Assembly: GCA_038318385.1 (NCBI GenBank)
Contig: JBBQCD010000008.1
Span: 1 to 64,000 of the forward strand
Direction of reading: 5' to 3'
Length of the DNA stretch: 64,000 nt
Source: Schlegelella_A sp038318385
GTDB taxonomy: Bacteria > Pseudomonadota > Gammaproteobacteria > Burkholderiales > Burkholderiaceae_C
Part shown: one piece after another, positions 1 to 8,935 of the stretch
How positions within the stretch are numbered: the first letter of the stretch is position 1
Layout of the letters: every line of letters begins with the position of its first letter
The notes under the pieces: model-generated
The model's database searches: none
What the model saw: the letters and a program-made list of their open reading frames with translations, nothing else
Told to the model about the DNA's origin: nothing
Made by a program: the position numbers and the translations under genes

Positions 1-38
1 TGATTGCTTTGATGATAAAGTCCAAGACTTCCTGAAAT

Positions 39-123
<85 letters not shown>

Positions 124-129
124 AGATGC

Positions 130-155
130 AAAAGGCCGCCGTTCGCGGCCTTTTT
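130..155 (+). terminator. Intrinsic terminator after tRNA-Leu(CAG)
   Basis: GGCCGC at 134-139 pairs with GCGGCC at 145-150 around a CGTTC loop. An A run precedes the stem and TTTTT follows at 151-155. It starts 7 bases after the tRNA CCA end. The A and T flanks also make it usable from the other strand, for the convergent phosphoribosyltransferase transcript ending at 290. Confidence 0.85.
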
Positions 156-289
156 CATTGGAGAACCGGCAGGGCCGCGCCACAGGCGCGCATCCACGGT
201 GATTCGGATGGAGGCGGCGTCCGGGTTCTGCCCGTCGCCCCACTGATTGCAAGGCAACGACCTGCTGCTTCCCACATGGGGCCGATTGC

Positions 290-811
290 TCAAATCGCGA
301 ACTTCTTCGCCAGGCCGGCCGGCCGCAGGTCGTCATATTCCTCGAACGGCTGGTGGATCCAGGGGCTGCTGGACAGCAGTTCGACGTAGTAGTCCGGGGT
401 GTATGTCGACACGCCCTTGGTCCAGATGACTGCGGAGCGCAGCTCGCTGATCGAAGGCATTCCGCGCAGGCGATCGACCACCGCGCGCAGGGTCACGCCG
501 GAGTCGGAGAGGTCGTCGACCAGCAGCACGCGGCCGGCAAGTTCTCCCTTGGGCAAGGTGATGTACTTGGCGATGTCCAGACGGCCCTGGATGGTGCCGG
601 CCTCGGCCCGGTACGAACTCGTGGACATGATCGCCAGCGGCTTGTCGAAGACCCGGGACAGGACGTCGCCCGGCCGCATCCCGCCTCGTGCGAGGCACAA
701 GATCTGGTCGAAGTCCCAGCCCGACGCATGGATCTTGAGCGCCAGGCGCTCGATCAGCATGTGGTACTCGTCCCAGGAGACGTAGAGATGTTTGCCGTCG
801 TCGGTCAGCAT
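290..811 (-). CDS. Type I phosphoribosyltransferase of unassigned substrate
   Basis: This 173-residue protein has the type I phosphoribosyltransferase fold. The PRPP-binding loop VLLVDDLSDSGVTL is at about residues 95-108 and an ARGG loop near 41-44. The family transfers ribose-5-phosphate from PRPP to a nucleobase, but the hood region that sets base preference is not diagnostic by eye. The ATG at 811 lies inside the end of purA with a 7-base overlap, so the two are probably translationally coupled. That favours a role in purine salvage or nucleotide balance next to AMP synthesis. It is the last gene of the long minus-strand cluster. Xanthine, guanine or hypoxanthine specificity are all possible. 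The fold is certain; the substrate is not. Confidence 0.85.
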   Translation of the reverse strand: MLTDDGKHLYVSWDEYHMLIERLALKIHASGWDFDQILCLARGGMRPGDVLSRVFDKPLAIMSTSSYRAEAGTIQGRLDIAKYITLPKGELAGRVLLVDDLSDSGVTLRAVVDRLRGMPSISELRSAVIWTKGVSTYTPDYYVELLSSSPWIHQPFEEYDDLRPAGLAKKFAI

Positions 812-2184
812 GCGGTGGCTTCCTTGCGGTTGTCGGAGGGCGCGTCGGCGCGATAAGGATGGCGCAGCAGGATGGTGTGGTCGCGGTCGGGGCCGGTGGA
901 GACCATGTCGATCGGCGCACCGATGAAGGCCTGGACGCGCTCCAGATAGCGGCGGGCATTGAGCGGCAGATCGTCCCAGCGGGTGACGCCGAAGGTGCTC
1001 TCGGTCCAGCCCGGGAAGGACTCGTAGACCGGGTTGCAGGCGACGATCTCGTCGGCGTCGAGCGGCAGGATGTCCAGGCGCCGCCCCGCCATGTCGTAGC
1101 CGACGCAGACCTTGATCTCGGGCAGGCCGTCGAGCACGTCGAGCTTGGTGATGCACAGACCCGAGATGCCGTTGATGATGATCGAGCGCTTCAGCGCAGC
1201 TGCGTCGAGCCAGCCGCAGCGCCGGGCGCGCCCGGTGACGGTGCCGAACTCCTGGCCGACGCTGGAGAGGTGATGGCCGACGCTGCCGGGCTCGCTCATC
1301 GGCAGTTCGGTCGGAAACGGGCCGCCGCCGACCCGGGTGGTGTAGGCCTTGGTGATGCCGAGGATGTAGTGCAGCAGGTCCGGTCCGACGCCGGCGCCCG
1401 CGGCGGCATTGCCGGCGACGCAGTTGCTCGAGGTCACGTACGGATAGGTGCCGTGATCGATGTCCAGAAGCGTCCCCTGCGCACCTTCGAAGAGGATGCT
1501 CGCGCCGTTGCGATTCGCGGTGTGAAGGATGTAGCCGACGTCGGCCATCATCGGCCTGAGGACCTCGGCGACCTTCATCGCCAGGTCGAAGATCGGCTGA
1601 AACTCGAGCCGCGGGGCGTGCAGGAATCCTTCGAGGGCGAAGTTGTGCAGATCGAGGAGATCGCGCAGCTTCTTCGCAAAGCGCTCCGGGTGCTTCAGGT
1701 CCTGGACGCGCAAGGCGCGACGTGCCACCTTGTCCTCGTAGGCGGGGCCGATGCCCTTGCCGGTGGTGCCGATCTTGTCGGCACCGCTGGTCTCGCGCAG
1801 GGCCTCGCGCGCCTTGTCGACGGCGACGTGGAACGGCAGGATCAGCGGGCACGACTCGCTGATGAACAGACGTGAGCGCACCTCCAGCCCCATCGCCTCG
1901 AGGCGCTCGATTTCGCCGAGCAGGTGCACCGGGTCGACGACCACGCCGTTGCCGATGTAGCAGGCGACGCCATCGCGCATGATCCCCGACGGGATGAGCT
2001 GCAGCGCCGTCTTGACACCGCGGATGACGAGCGTGTGACCGGCGTTGTGGCCGCCCTGGAAGCGGACGACCGCCTGCGCATGGTCGGTCAGCCAGTCGAC
2101 GACCTTGCCCTTGCCTTCGTCGCCCCACTGGGTGCCGACGACGACCACGTTACGGCCGGTGGCACCGACGTTCTTCTGCTGCAT
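805..2184 (-). CDS. purA: Adenylosuccinate synthetase
   Basis: PurA joins IMP and aspartate using GTP to give adenylosuccinate, the first step from IMP to AMP in the cytoplasm. The GTP-binding loop GTQWGDEGKGK is at residues 17-27 and GGHNAGHT with the catalytic histidine at about 44-51. The C-terminal GPDRDHTILL segment is also present. At 459 residues it is longer than the usual 430 or so because of about 8 extra N-terminal residues and a longer C-terminal tail. The ATG at 2184 is 42 bases after hisZ, and the 3' end overlaps the phosphoribosyltransferase start. The order hfq-hflX-hflK-hflC-hisZ-purA is a betaproteobacterial arrangement. Confidence 0.97.
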   Translation of the reverse strand: MQQKNVGATGRNVVVVGTQWGDEGKGKVVDWLTDHAQAVVRFQGGHNAGHTLVIRGVKTALQLIPSGIMRDGVACYIGNGVVVDPVHLLGEIERLEAMGLEVRSRLFISESCPLILPFHVAVDKAREALRETSGADKIGTTGKGIGPAYEDKVARRALRVQDLKHPERFAKKLRDLLDLHNFALEGFLHAPRLEFQPIFDLAMKVAEVLRPMMADVGYILHTANRNGASILFEGAQGTLLDIDHGTYPYVTSSNCVAGNAAAGAGVGPDLLHYILGITKAYTTRVGGGPFPTELPMSEPGSVGHHLSSVGQEFGTVTGRARRCGWLDAAALKRSIIINGISGLCITKLDVLDGLPEIKVCVGYDMAGRRLDILPLDADEIVACNPVYESFPGWTESTFGVTRWDDLPLNARRYLERVQAFIGAPIDMVSTGPDRDHTILLRHPYRADAPSDNRKEATAC

Positions 2185-2226
2185 GTCGCTTGGGTTTCCG
2201 AATCAGGAGATGTTGATGGCGGCGCG

Positions 2227-3390
2227 TCAGAGGGCACGCACCGCCCACTGACCGTCGATCGCGACGAGCTCGCGATCGCAGGCGAACGACTGGCCTTCGT
2301 GGCCGTGCCCCGGCAGCACGCAGACGACGATCTCGCCGCGCTCGCGCAGTCGGCGGATCACCGCGCGAAGGCCTGCTTCCTCGGCCCAGGGCGCGCGAAT
2401 CGCGGTTCGCGCCTGGCCGCCGGGCGCGAGCCCGGCGAGTTCCTTCAGGTCGAGGCTGAAGCCGACGGCCGGGCGATTGCGCCCGAAGACCGCCCCGACT
2501 TCGTCATAGCGTCCGCCACGCGCGACGGCGTCGCTGCTGCCTTCGGCGTAGACGGCAAAGCGGGGGCCGGTGTAGTAGGCGTAGCCGCCGATGTCGGCAA
2601 GATCGAAACCGAGCGACAGCTGCGGATGAGCCTGACGGGCGTGACCCGCCAGGGTGTCGAGCGCATCGAGGGCGGCGGCGATCTCCGGGTCCGCCGGCAG
2701 ACGATCGCGTGCTGCGCCGATCACGTCGGGGCCTCCGTAGAGCGACAGCAGGTCCTCGAGTCCACGGCGCGCGTCCGCACCGAGGCCGCCGGTCGCATCG
2801 GCAAGACCCGGCAGATCCTTCGCGGCCAGGGCGACATAGATCGCATCGCGCTGCTCGGAGGCGACCTGCTCTCGTCCGAGCAGCGCCCGCACGATGCGGG
2901 CGTCGCCCAGGTCGAGCGTCACGGCGCCCAGACCTGCCCGACGCAGGCAATCGAGCGCCAGGTCCTGGATCTCGAGGTCGGCCTCGATGCCGGCATGGCC
3001 GTAGATCTCGGCCCCGAACTGGAGCGGCTCGCGCGACGCGTGGATTCCGGAGGGACGGGTATGCAGAACCGGGCCGCAGTAGCACAGCCGGGCCACCCCT
3101 GAGCGGTTCAGCAGGTGCGCGTCAATGCGCGCCACCTGTGGCGTGATGTCGGCACGCACGCCGAGCGTACGGCCACTGAGTTGGTCTACCAGCTTGAAAG
3201 TCTTCAGGTTGAGTTCGCGCCCCGTGCCTGACAGCAGGGAGTCAAGGTGCTCGAGCAATGGCGGCACGACCATTTCGAAGCCGTATGCGGCCGCGACGTC
3301 GAGCAGACCGCGCCGCAGTTCCTCGATGTGACGCGCCTGGTCGGGCAGTACATCGGCAATATGCTCCGGCAACAGCCAAGCGGAGGACAT
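2227..3390 (-). CDS. hisZ: ATP phosphoribosyltransferase regulatory subunit HisZ
   Basis: HisZ is a catalytically inactive histidyl-tRNA synthetase paralogue. It pairs with short-form HisG to make the first enzyme of histidine biosynthesis sensitive to feedback. The 387-residue protein has the class II synthetase-like core, with a motif-2-like stretch around LCYCGPVLHTRP and the late ARGGRYDEVGAVFG segment in place of the HisRS GGGRYDGL element. The genuine hisS is elsewhere in the window at 10754, which supports the paralogue call. The ATG at 3390 opens with the usual SSAWLLPEHIADVLP sequence. Reading can continue upstream without a stop, but that sequence is arginine-rich and lies across the DUF2065 gene, so I reject it. 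HisG is not in this window. Confidence 0.93.
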   Translation of the reverse strand: MSSAWLLPEHIADVLPDQARHIEELRRGLLDVAAAYGFEMVVPPLLEHLDSLLSGTGRELNLKTFKLVDQLSGRTLGVRADITPQVARIDAHLLNRSGVARLCYCGPVLHTRPSGIHASREPLQFGAEIYGHAGIEADLEIQDLALDCLRRAGLGAVTLDLGDARIVRALLGREQVASEQRDAIYVALAAKDLPGLADATGGLGADARRGLEDLLSLYGGPDVIGAARDRLPADPEIAAALDALDTLAGHARQAHPQLSLGFDLADIGGYAYYTGPRFAVYAEGSSDAVARGGRYDEVGAVFGRNRPAVGFSLDLKELAGLAPGGQARTAIRAPWAEEAGLRAVIRRLRERGEIVVCVLPGHGHEGQSFACDRELVAIDGQWAVRAL

Positions 3391-3476
3391 GCAAAACGCC
3401 GGGAATTGAAAACGGAATTGTACCGGGCGCATCCTCGGCGGACGTCTGCGCGTCACGACGCGAGAACCCGTTGCGC

Positions 3477-3671
3477 TCAGGGCACGCAGAAGAAGAGCAG
3501 CACCAGGCCGGCGCTCAGGCTTACGAGCCCGAGGAACCGAATCTGACCGTCGGTCAATTGCATGGCACGCTCGAAGGCTCTGCGCCATGCCGTCGGGCTG
3601 AGAAACGGCAGCAGCCCTTCGGCCATCAGCATCAGCGCCAGGGCGCCGAGCGCAAACTCCCAGAACCGCAC
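3477..3671 (-). CDS. DUF2065 (YjeT-like) small membrane protein
   Basis: The 64-residue protein has two hydrophobic helices, at about residues 5-22 and 45-62, joined by a short polar segment. It resembles the DUF2065/YjeT family found directly after hflC and before purA in proteobacteria. The chosen start is a GTG at 3671, 11 bases after the hflC stop. No ATG is available at the conserved N-terminus MRFWEFALGAL. The function is unknown. Its constant position suggests an accessory role for the HflKC membrane complex, which is inference only. Confidence 0.82.
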   Translation of the reverse strand: MRFWEFALGALALMLMAEGLLPFLSPTAWRRAFERAMQLTDGQIRFLGLVSLSAGLVLLFFCVP

Positions 3672-3682
3672 GCCCGCCCCGG

Positions 3683-4576
3683 TTACTTCTTCGGCACGGG
3701 GGCTGCCGCGGGTGCGTTACCCCGCATCGCCTTGAAGAACTCGCTGCTCGGGTCGACGATGATGAGATCGGACTTGTTGCGGAAGCTCGCCCGATAGGCC
3801 TCGAGGCTGCGATAGAAGACCGCGAACTGCGGATCGCGACCGAAAGCCTCGGCGAAAAGCGCCGACGCCTTCGCGTCGCCCTCGCCCTTGACCTTCTGCG
3901 CGTCGCGATAGGCCTCGGCGATGATGATCTCGCGCTGCCTGTCGGCGTCCGCACGAATCTTCTCGCCCTCGGCAGCACCGGTGGCTCGCAACTGGTTCGC
4001 AACCTGCTTGCGCTCGGCGGCCATGCGGCTGTAGATCGACTCGGTGATGTTGGCGACGAAGTCGACGCGCTTGATGCGCACGTCGAGGATCTCGACGCCG
4101 AACGACTTGGCGTCTTCGGTCAAGCGCGTGCGCACGTCCTGGACGACCTTATCGCGCTCGGTGGAGAGCACTCCACCGACGGTGCGCTTGGTGATCTCGT
4201 CGTTGAACGCGGCGTGGACCACCGGACTCAACCGGGCCTCGAGGTTGCGGATGTCGACGCCGTTGTTGCGGATGAACTGCCGCGGATCGGTGATGCGCCA
4301 CTTCACCAGCCAGTCGATGACCAGGCTCTTCTTTTCGGCGGTGAAGATCGGCCGGTTCTCCGCGCTGTCGAGCGTCTGGATGCGGCGATCGAGGAAGACC
4401 ACGTTCTGGAACGGCGGCGGCAGCTTGAACTTGAGGCCGGGCTCCTGGATGACCTCCTTGATCTCGCCCAGCGCGTAGACGACCGCGACCTGGCGCTGGT
4501 CGACGACAAACAGCATCGACGACAGCAGCATCAATGCCAGAACAACCCCACCGATGATCAGACCCAGGCGATTCAT
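3683..4576 (-). CDS. hflC: HflC, SPFH-family partner of HflK
   Basis: HflC and HflK form a large inner-membrane SPFH assembly that encloses FtsH and modulates its degradation of membrane proteins. This 297-residue protein has one N-terminal transmembrane helix at about residues 5-24. An SPFH/band-7 domain follows, and then a long charged coiled-coil region rich in A, E, R and Q (about 190-245). The C-terminus is alanine- and proline-rich. The ATG at 4576 is 12 bases after hflK. Length and architecture are normal. Confidence 0.96.
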   Translation of the reverse strand: MNRLGLIIGGVVLALMLLSSMLFVVDQRQVAVVYALGEIKEVIQEPGLKFKLPPPFQNVVFLDRRIQTLDSAENRPIFTAEKKSLVIDWLVKWRITDPRQFIRNNGVDIRNLEARLSPVVHAAFNDEITKRTVGGVLSTERDKVVQDVRTRLTEDAKSFGVEILDVRIKRVDFVANITESIYSRMAAERKQVANQLRATGAAEGEKIRADADRQREIIIAEAYRDAQKVKGEGDAKASALFAEAFGRDPQFAVFYRSLEAYRASFRNKSDLIIVDPSSEFFKAMRGNAPAAAPVPKK

Positions 4577-4588
4577 GTTCGGCTCCGC

Positions 4589-5938
4589 TCAACGGCTTTC
4601 ACGGTCGCGACTGCGCTGACCGTCGCGCGACCGCACGTCGACGCTGCCCGCGGCCGCCGCCGGCTCGCTGACCGGCGGCTGCACCGCCGGCGGCGCTCCG
4701 GCCGCGGTCGACTGTTGCAGCAGCTTGTCCAGTGGCAAATACAGCAGGTTCGAGTTGTTGCGGGTCTCGACCATCACCTTGCCGACATTGGAATAGACCT
4801 GCTGCATGGTGTCGATATAGAGGCGATCCCGCGTCACGCCGGGGGCCTTCTGGTACTCGGTCAGGACCTGGGAGAAGCGTTGCGCGTCGCCTTGCGCCTG
4901 CGCCACCACACGCGCCTTGTAGCCCTCGGCCTCCTCGCGCAGCCGCGCCGAGGAGCCCTGGGCCTTCGGAATCACGTCGCTGGCGTACGCCAGGCCTTCC
5001 TTCTTCGCACGGTCGCCGTCCTGACCCGCCTTGAGCGTGTCCTCGAACGCCGCCTGAACCTGCTCGGGGGGCTGCACGCTCTGCAGGTTCACATTGACGA
5101 CGAGGATGCCGGTCTTCAGCCGGTCGAGCTGCGTCTGGATCGACTTCACCAGATCCGCCGCGATCGCGTCGCGTTGTTCGTACAGGACCGAATCGATCTT
5201 GCTTTTGCCGACGATCTCGCGCACCGCCGATTCGGCCGCCAGTATCACGGCCTCCTCGGGGTCGCGGTTCTCGAAGAGGAAGGCGCGCGCGTCCTTCAGG
5301 CGGTACTGCACGGTGAAACGGATGTCGACGATGTTCTCGTCCTGGGTCAGCATCGACGAGTCGCGCAAGCCGGTGGCCTGGATGATCGCGTTGCGCCCGA
5401 CTTCCTTCGAGCGGAGCTGGGTCACGTTGACGGTCTCGTGGGCCTGGAACGGATACGGCAGGCGCCACTGGAACCCGGCGTCCACGGTGTGGCTGTACTT
5501 GCCGAACGACGTCACCACGGCCTGCTGGCCTTCCTGGACGATGAAGAAGCCGCTGCCGAGCCAGATCAGCGCGACGACACCGGCGATCAGGCCGGCACCG
5601 ATGCCGGCGCTGCGCATGTCGGGTTGGAAATTCGGTCCGCCGCCCCCGCCCGGCTCGCCCGAGCCATTGCGTCGGGGACCGCCGCCCTTGCCACCGAACA
5701 GCCCGCCGAGCTTGCGGTTGAGGTCCTTCCAGAGCTCGTCGAGATCCGGCGGGCCTTCACGACCACCGTTGGCGAGCACGACATCGGCCGAAGCGGGGCC
5801 TTGGCTGCGCTCACCGAACCGGTCCGGACGCGCCGTGCGGCGCGCAATGCCGACGACCAGGGCGCCCATGGCCCCCGCGACCTGGCGCAGGCGCTCGGAA
5901 AAGGATGCGGAATCGGCGGCGGGTGAACGTGTGGTCAT
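4589..5938 (-). CDS. hflK: HflK, SPFH-family partner of HflC
   Basis: This is the second subunit of the HflKC complex around FtsH. The 449-residue protein has a long glycine- and arginine-rich cytoplasmic N-terminus containing the family signature GPPDLDELWKDLNRKL at about residues 62-77. The transmembrane helix is near 112-133, followed by an SPFH domain and a coiled coil. The first 60 residues do not resemble the short WNDP-type N-terminus common in HflK, so the true start may be later than the ATG at 5938. That ATG does, however, overlap the hflX stop by 4 bases (ATGA), which supports it. The C-terminal tail ends in charged SRDGQRSRDRESR. Confidence 0.95.
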   Translation of the reverse strand: MTTRSPAADSASFSERLRQVAGAMGALVVGIARRTARPDRFGERSQGPASADVVLANGGREGPPDLDELWKDLNRKLGGLFGGKGGGPRRNGSGEPGGGGGPNFQPDMRSAGIGAGLIAGVVALIWLGSGFFIVQEGQQAVVTSFGKYSHTVDAGFQWRLPYPFQAHETVNVTQLRSKEVGRNAIIQATGLRDSSMLTQDENIVDIRFTVQYRLKDARAFLFENRDPEEAVILAAESAVREIVGKSKIDSVLYEQRDAIAADLVKSIQTQLDRLKTGILVVNVNLQSVQPPEQVQAAFEDTLKAGQDGDRAKKEGLAYASDVIPKAQGSSARLREEAEGYKARVVAQAQGDAQRFSQVLTEYQKAPGVTRDRLYIDTMQQVYSNVGKVMVETRNNSNLLYLPLDKLLQQSTAAGAPPAVQPPVSEPAAAAGSVDVRSRDGQRSRDRESR

Positions 5939-7194
5939 GCGCGTGAATGATAGGTGCCAGTGAGTCGGGGTTCTGCCGGCTCGCCCGGAGACTGGGGCGC
6001 ATCGTCGTCGGACGCCTGTTCCGAGGTGGGGGTTCCCGAGGGGTCTTTCAAGACTACGCCGAATACAGCGTCTGCGAGCAGACCGCGCAGCGCGTCCAGA
6101 CCTTCGCCGGTCCGGGCGCTGACGAAGACGCGCGTCACGCGCCGACCGGAGGCCAGTTCCACCTGGTCTACCACCGTGCGCGGGCGCTGGGTCTCCTCGA
6201 GCCGGTCGATCTGGTTGAAGACCAGCACCTGCGGAAGCTCCGCGGCGCCGATCTCGGCCAGGACGCGCTCGACCTCGGCGATCTGCTCGTCTTGTTGCGG
6301 ATTGGCACCGTCGACCACGTGCAGCAGCAGATCGGCGTCATTGGCTTCTTGCAGCGTCGCCTCGAACGCCTCGACCAGCTTGTGCGGGAGATCGCGGATG
6401 AAGCCGACCGTGTCGGACAGCGAGACCGAACGCTGCACGCCCTCGAGTCGCAGTTGACGGGTCGTGGTGTCCAGCGTGGCGAACAGCTGATCCGCGGCGT
6501 GGACGCGGGCGTCGACGAGCGCATTGAACAGCGTCGACTTGCCGGCGTTGGTGTAGCCGACCAGCGAGATGCGGAACGTCTGGTTGCGCTCGCGCGAGCG
6601 CCGCTGCGTGCTGCGCTGGCGCTTGACCTTCTCGAGCTGCTTCTTCAGCCCCTTGATGCGCTCGCCGATCATGCGTCGGTCGAGCTCGATCTGCGCCTCG
6701 CCCGGACCGCCGCGCGCGCCGATGCCCCCGCGCTGGCGCTCGAGGTGGCTCCAGCGGCGAACCAGCCGGGTCGACAGGTACTGCAATCGGGCGAGTTCCA
6801 CCTGTAGCTTGCCTTCGTGGCTCTGGGCTCGGGCGCCGAAGATCTCGAGGATCAGCATCGTCCGGTCGGCGACCGCGACGCCGAGATGGCGTTCGAGGTT
6901 GCGCTGCTGCGCCGGCGACAACGCCTGGTCGAACAGCACCGCTTCGGCACGGTGCATCGCCACGAGCTCCTTGATCTCGTCGGCCTTGCCGGAACCGACG
7001 AACAGCGCCGCATCGGGCGCCTTGCGCCGCGCGACCACCCGGGCGACGGCGACGTCGCCTGCGGATTCCGCGAGCAGGGCGAGCTCGTCGAGGGAGGCGT
7101 CGAAATGAGCGCCGCGACCGAAGTCAACGCCGACCAGAATGGCCCGCGCCGGTTCCTCGTGGGCGAGCGCGGCGTGGGTGTCCGGCGAACTCAA
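5935..7194 (-). CDS. hflX: GTPase HflX, ribosome-associated
   Basis: HflX is a GTPase that binds the 50S subunit and splits stalled ribosomes under stress. The 419-residue protein has the N-terminal HflX domain, a glycine-rich linker (GGIGARGGPGEAQIE, about 156-170), a basic coiled coil, and then the GTPase domain with P-loop GYTNAGKST at 213-221 and switch DTVGFI. The proposed start is TTG at 7194. No ATG or GTG precedes the conserved ILVGVDFG strand, and no clear ribosome binding site is visible, so the start is the weak point. It lies 37 bases after hfq and overlaps hflK by 4 bases. Confidence 0.95.
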   Translation of the reverse strand: MSSPDTHAALAHEEPARAILVGVDFGRGAHFDASLDELALLAESAGDVAVARVVARRKAPDAALFVGSGKADEIKELVAMHRAEAVLFDQALSPAQQRNLERHLGVAVADRTMLILEIFGARAQSHEGKLQVELARLQYLSTRLVRRWSHLERQRGGIGARGGPGEAQIELDRRMIGERIKGLKKQLEKVKRQRSTQRRSRERNQTFRISLVGYTNAGKSTLFNALVDARVHAADQLFATLDTTTRQLRLEGVQRSVSLSDTVGFIRDLPHKLVEAFEATLQEANDADLLLHVVDGANPQQDEQIAEVERVLAEIGAAELPQVLVFNQIDRLEETQRPRTVVDQVELASGRRVTRVFVSARTGEGLDALRGLLADAVFGVVLKDPSGTPTSEQASDDDAPQSPGEPAEPRLTGTYHSRA

Positions 7195-7231
7195 GTAGCG
7201 ACCCGGCGACGCGGCGCCACCAGCGCCGCGC

Positions 7232-7474
7232 TCACGTCTGTTCGATCGGCTCGGAAGCCTGGAAGTTGACGGCGCGGCCCGGCACGACGGTCGAGATCGC
7301 GTGCTTGTAGACCATTTGCGTCACGGTGTTCCGAAGGAGAACGACGTACTGGTCGAACGACTCGATGTGCCCCTGCAGCTTGATGCCGTTGACCAGGTAG
7401 ATCGAGACGGGAACATGCTCCTTGCGCAGCAGGTTCAGGAACGGGTCTTGAAGAAGCTGACCTTTGTTGCTCAC
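7232..7474 (-). CDS. hfq: RNA chaperone Hfq
   Basis: Hfq forms a hexameric ring that matches small RNAs to mRNAs. The 80-residue protein starts MSNKGQLLQDPFLN, with the Sm1 motif (VNGIKLQGHIESFD) and the Sm2 motif ending in YKHAISTVVP. Both carry the usual RNA-contact residues of the proximal (Q8, F42-like, K56, H57-like) and distal faces. The start codon is GTG at 7474 with GGAG placed about 7 bases upstream. It sits between der and hflX. Confidence 0.97.
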   Translation of the reverse strand: MSNKGQLLQDPFLNLLRKEHVPVSIYLVNGIKLQGHIESFDQYVVLLRNTVTQMVYKHAISTVVPGRAVNFQASEPIEQT

Positions 7475-7555
7475 GATATGCTCCGTGATGAAAAGTAGGA
7501 GCGAATGACCTTAACACAGGGTCAGGGGCCCACGACGTCGACTCACCCAATGCCC

Positions 7556-8893
7556 TCAGCCTCGCTTGTCGGCGAACGGGTTCTTCGACGATCGCATCTC
7601 GATGCGCAACGGCGTCCCGACGAGCTTGAAGTGATCCCGGAAGCGCCCTTCGAGGTAGCGCTTGTAGACGTCGGTGACGTGCTCAAGGGAATTGCCGTGC
7701 ACCACGATGATCGGCGGGTTCATCCCACCCTGGTGCGCATAGCGCAGCTTCGGGCGGAAGGCCCCGGCGCGCTTGGGTGCCTGGTGTTCCACCGCCTCCA
7801 GCAGCAACCGGGTCAGTACGGGCGTCGGCAATTTCTTGATCGCCGAGGCATGCGCGTCGGCGATCGCTTTCCAGACCGGCCCCAGTCCCTGGCGCCGGGT
7901 CGCCGAGATGTGCAGCACCGGCGCGAAGCGCAGGAAGGCAAGGCGCTGCTCGATGGAGCGCTGCAGGGTCTGCTTCTGGTAGTCGTCGACCGCGTCCCAC
8001 TTGTTCACGGCGATCGCCACGGCCCGCCCGGCCTCGAGGATGTAGCCGGCGATGTGCGCGTCCTGGTCGGTGACGCCCTGGGTCGCGTCGAGCAGCAACA
8101 GGACGACGTTGGCCTCGTTGATCGCCTGCAGCGTCTTGACGACCGAGAACTTCTCCACCGCCTCGAAGATCTTGCCGCGCTTGCGCAGACCGGCGGTGTC
8201 GATGAGTTCGAACTTCTGCCCGCCGCGCTCGAAAGGAACCGTGATCGCGTCACGGGTGGTCCCGGGCTGGTCGAAGGCCACCAGCCGCTCCTCGCCGAGC
8301 CAGGTGTTGATCAGGGTCGACTTGCCCACATTCGGCCGGCCGGCCACGGTCAGGCGGATCGGACTGCCGTCGCGGGCTTCCTCGTCGGCCTCCTCGATGA
8401 AGGGATAGTCGGCAAAGGCAGCCTCGAGCAGGCTGCGCACACCCTCCCCGTGGGCGGCCGAGACCGGATGGGGCTCGCCCAGCCCGAGTTCGAAGAACTC
8501 GCCGAGCAGCGGCGAGGCCGACATGCCCTCGGCCTTGTTCGCCGCCAGCAGCAGCTTGCGACCGCTGGTCCGCAGGAAGCGCGCGATGTCGTGATCCTGG
8601 CCGGTGACGCCGGCGCGCACGTCGACGACGAAGATCACCACATCGGCCTCGGCGACGGCCTGCCGGGTCTGCTTGGCCATCTCCTTGACGATGCCGGTCG
8701 TGCTGTCGGGCTCGAAACCGCCGGTGTCGACGGCGATGAACTCGTGCTCGCCAAGGCGCCCGTCGCCGTAATGGCGGTCGCGCGTCAGGCCGGAGAAGTC
8801 GGCCACGATCGCGTCGCGGCTCTGTGTCATCCGGTTGAAGAGCGTCGATTTGCCGACATTCGGTCGACCGACGATCGCGAGTACCGGTTTCAT
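7556..8893 (-). CDS. der: Ribosome assembly GTPase Der (EngA)
   Basis: Der acts late in 50S subunit maturation. The 445-residue protein has two tandem GTPase domains, with identical P-loops GRPNVGKST at residues 9-17 and about 185-193, switch motifs DTGGF and DTAGLRKRGK, and a C-terminal KH-like domain ending in KNPFADKRG. It lies 42 bases after bamB, the common bamB-der order. The ATG at 8893 is the only sensible start. Confidence 0.97.
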   Translation of the reverse strand: MKPVLAIVGRPNVGKSTLFNRMTQSRDAIVADFSGLTRDRHYGDGRLGEHEFIAVDTGGFEPDSTTGIVKEMAKQTRQAVAEADVVIFVVDVRAGVTGQDHDIARFLRTSGRKLLLAANKAEGMSASPLLGEFFELGLGEPHPVSAAHGEGVRSLLEAAFADYPFIEEADEEARDGSPIRLTVAGRPNVGKSTLINTWLGEERLVAFDQPGTTRDAITVPFERGGQKFELIDTAGLRKRGKIFEAVEKFSVVKTLQAINEANVVLLLLDATQGVTDQDAHIAGYILEAGRAVAIAVNKWDAVDDYQKQTLQRSIEQRLAFLRFAPVLHISATRRQGLGPVWKAIADAHASAIKKLPTPVLTRLLLEAVEHQAPKRAGAFRPKLRYAHQGGMNPPIIVVHGNSLEHVTDVYKRYLEGRFRDHFKLVGTPLRIEMRSSKNPFADKRG

Positions 8894-8935
8894 CGCATCA
8901 ACCTCGCCGTCGCGGGCTGCGCCCGTGCGCCGGCT

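Noticed and set aside
3391..4002. Upstream extension of the hisZ reading frame
   Set aside because: Arg/Ser-rich translation lying over DUF2065 and hflC; HisZ homology begins at 3390.
4214..5926. 570-codon plus-strand frame across hflC and hflK
   Set aside because: Antisense to two SPFH genes, composition rich in Leu/Asp/Arg with no recognisable fold.
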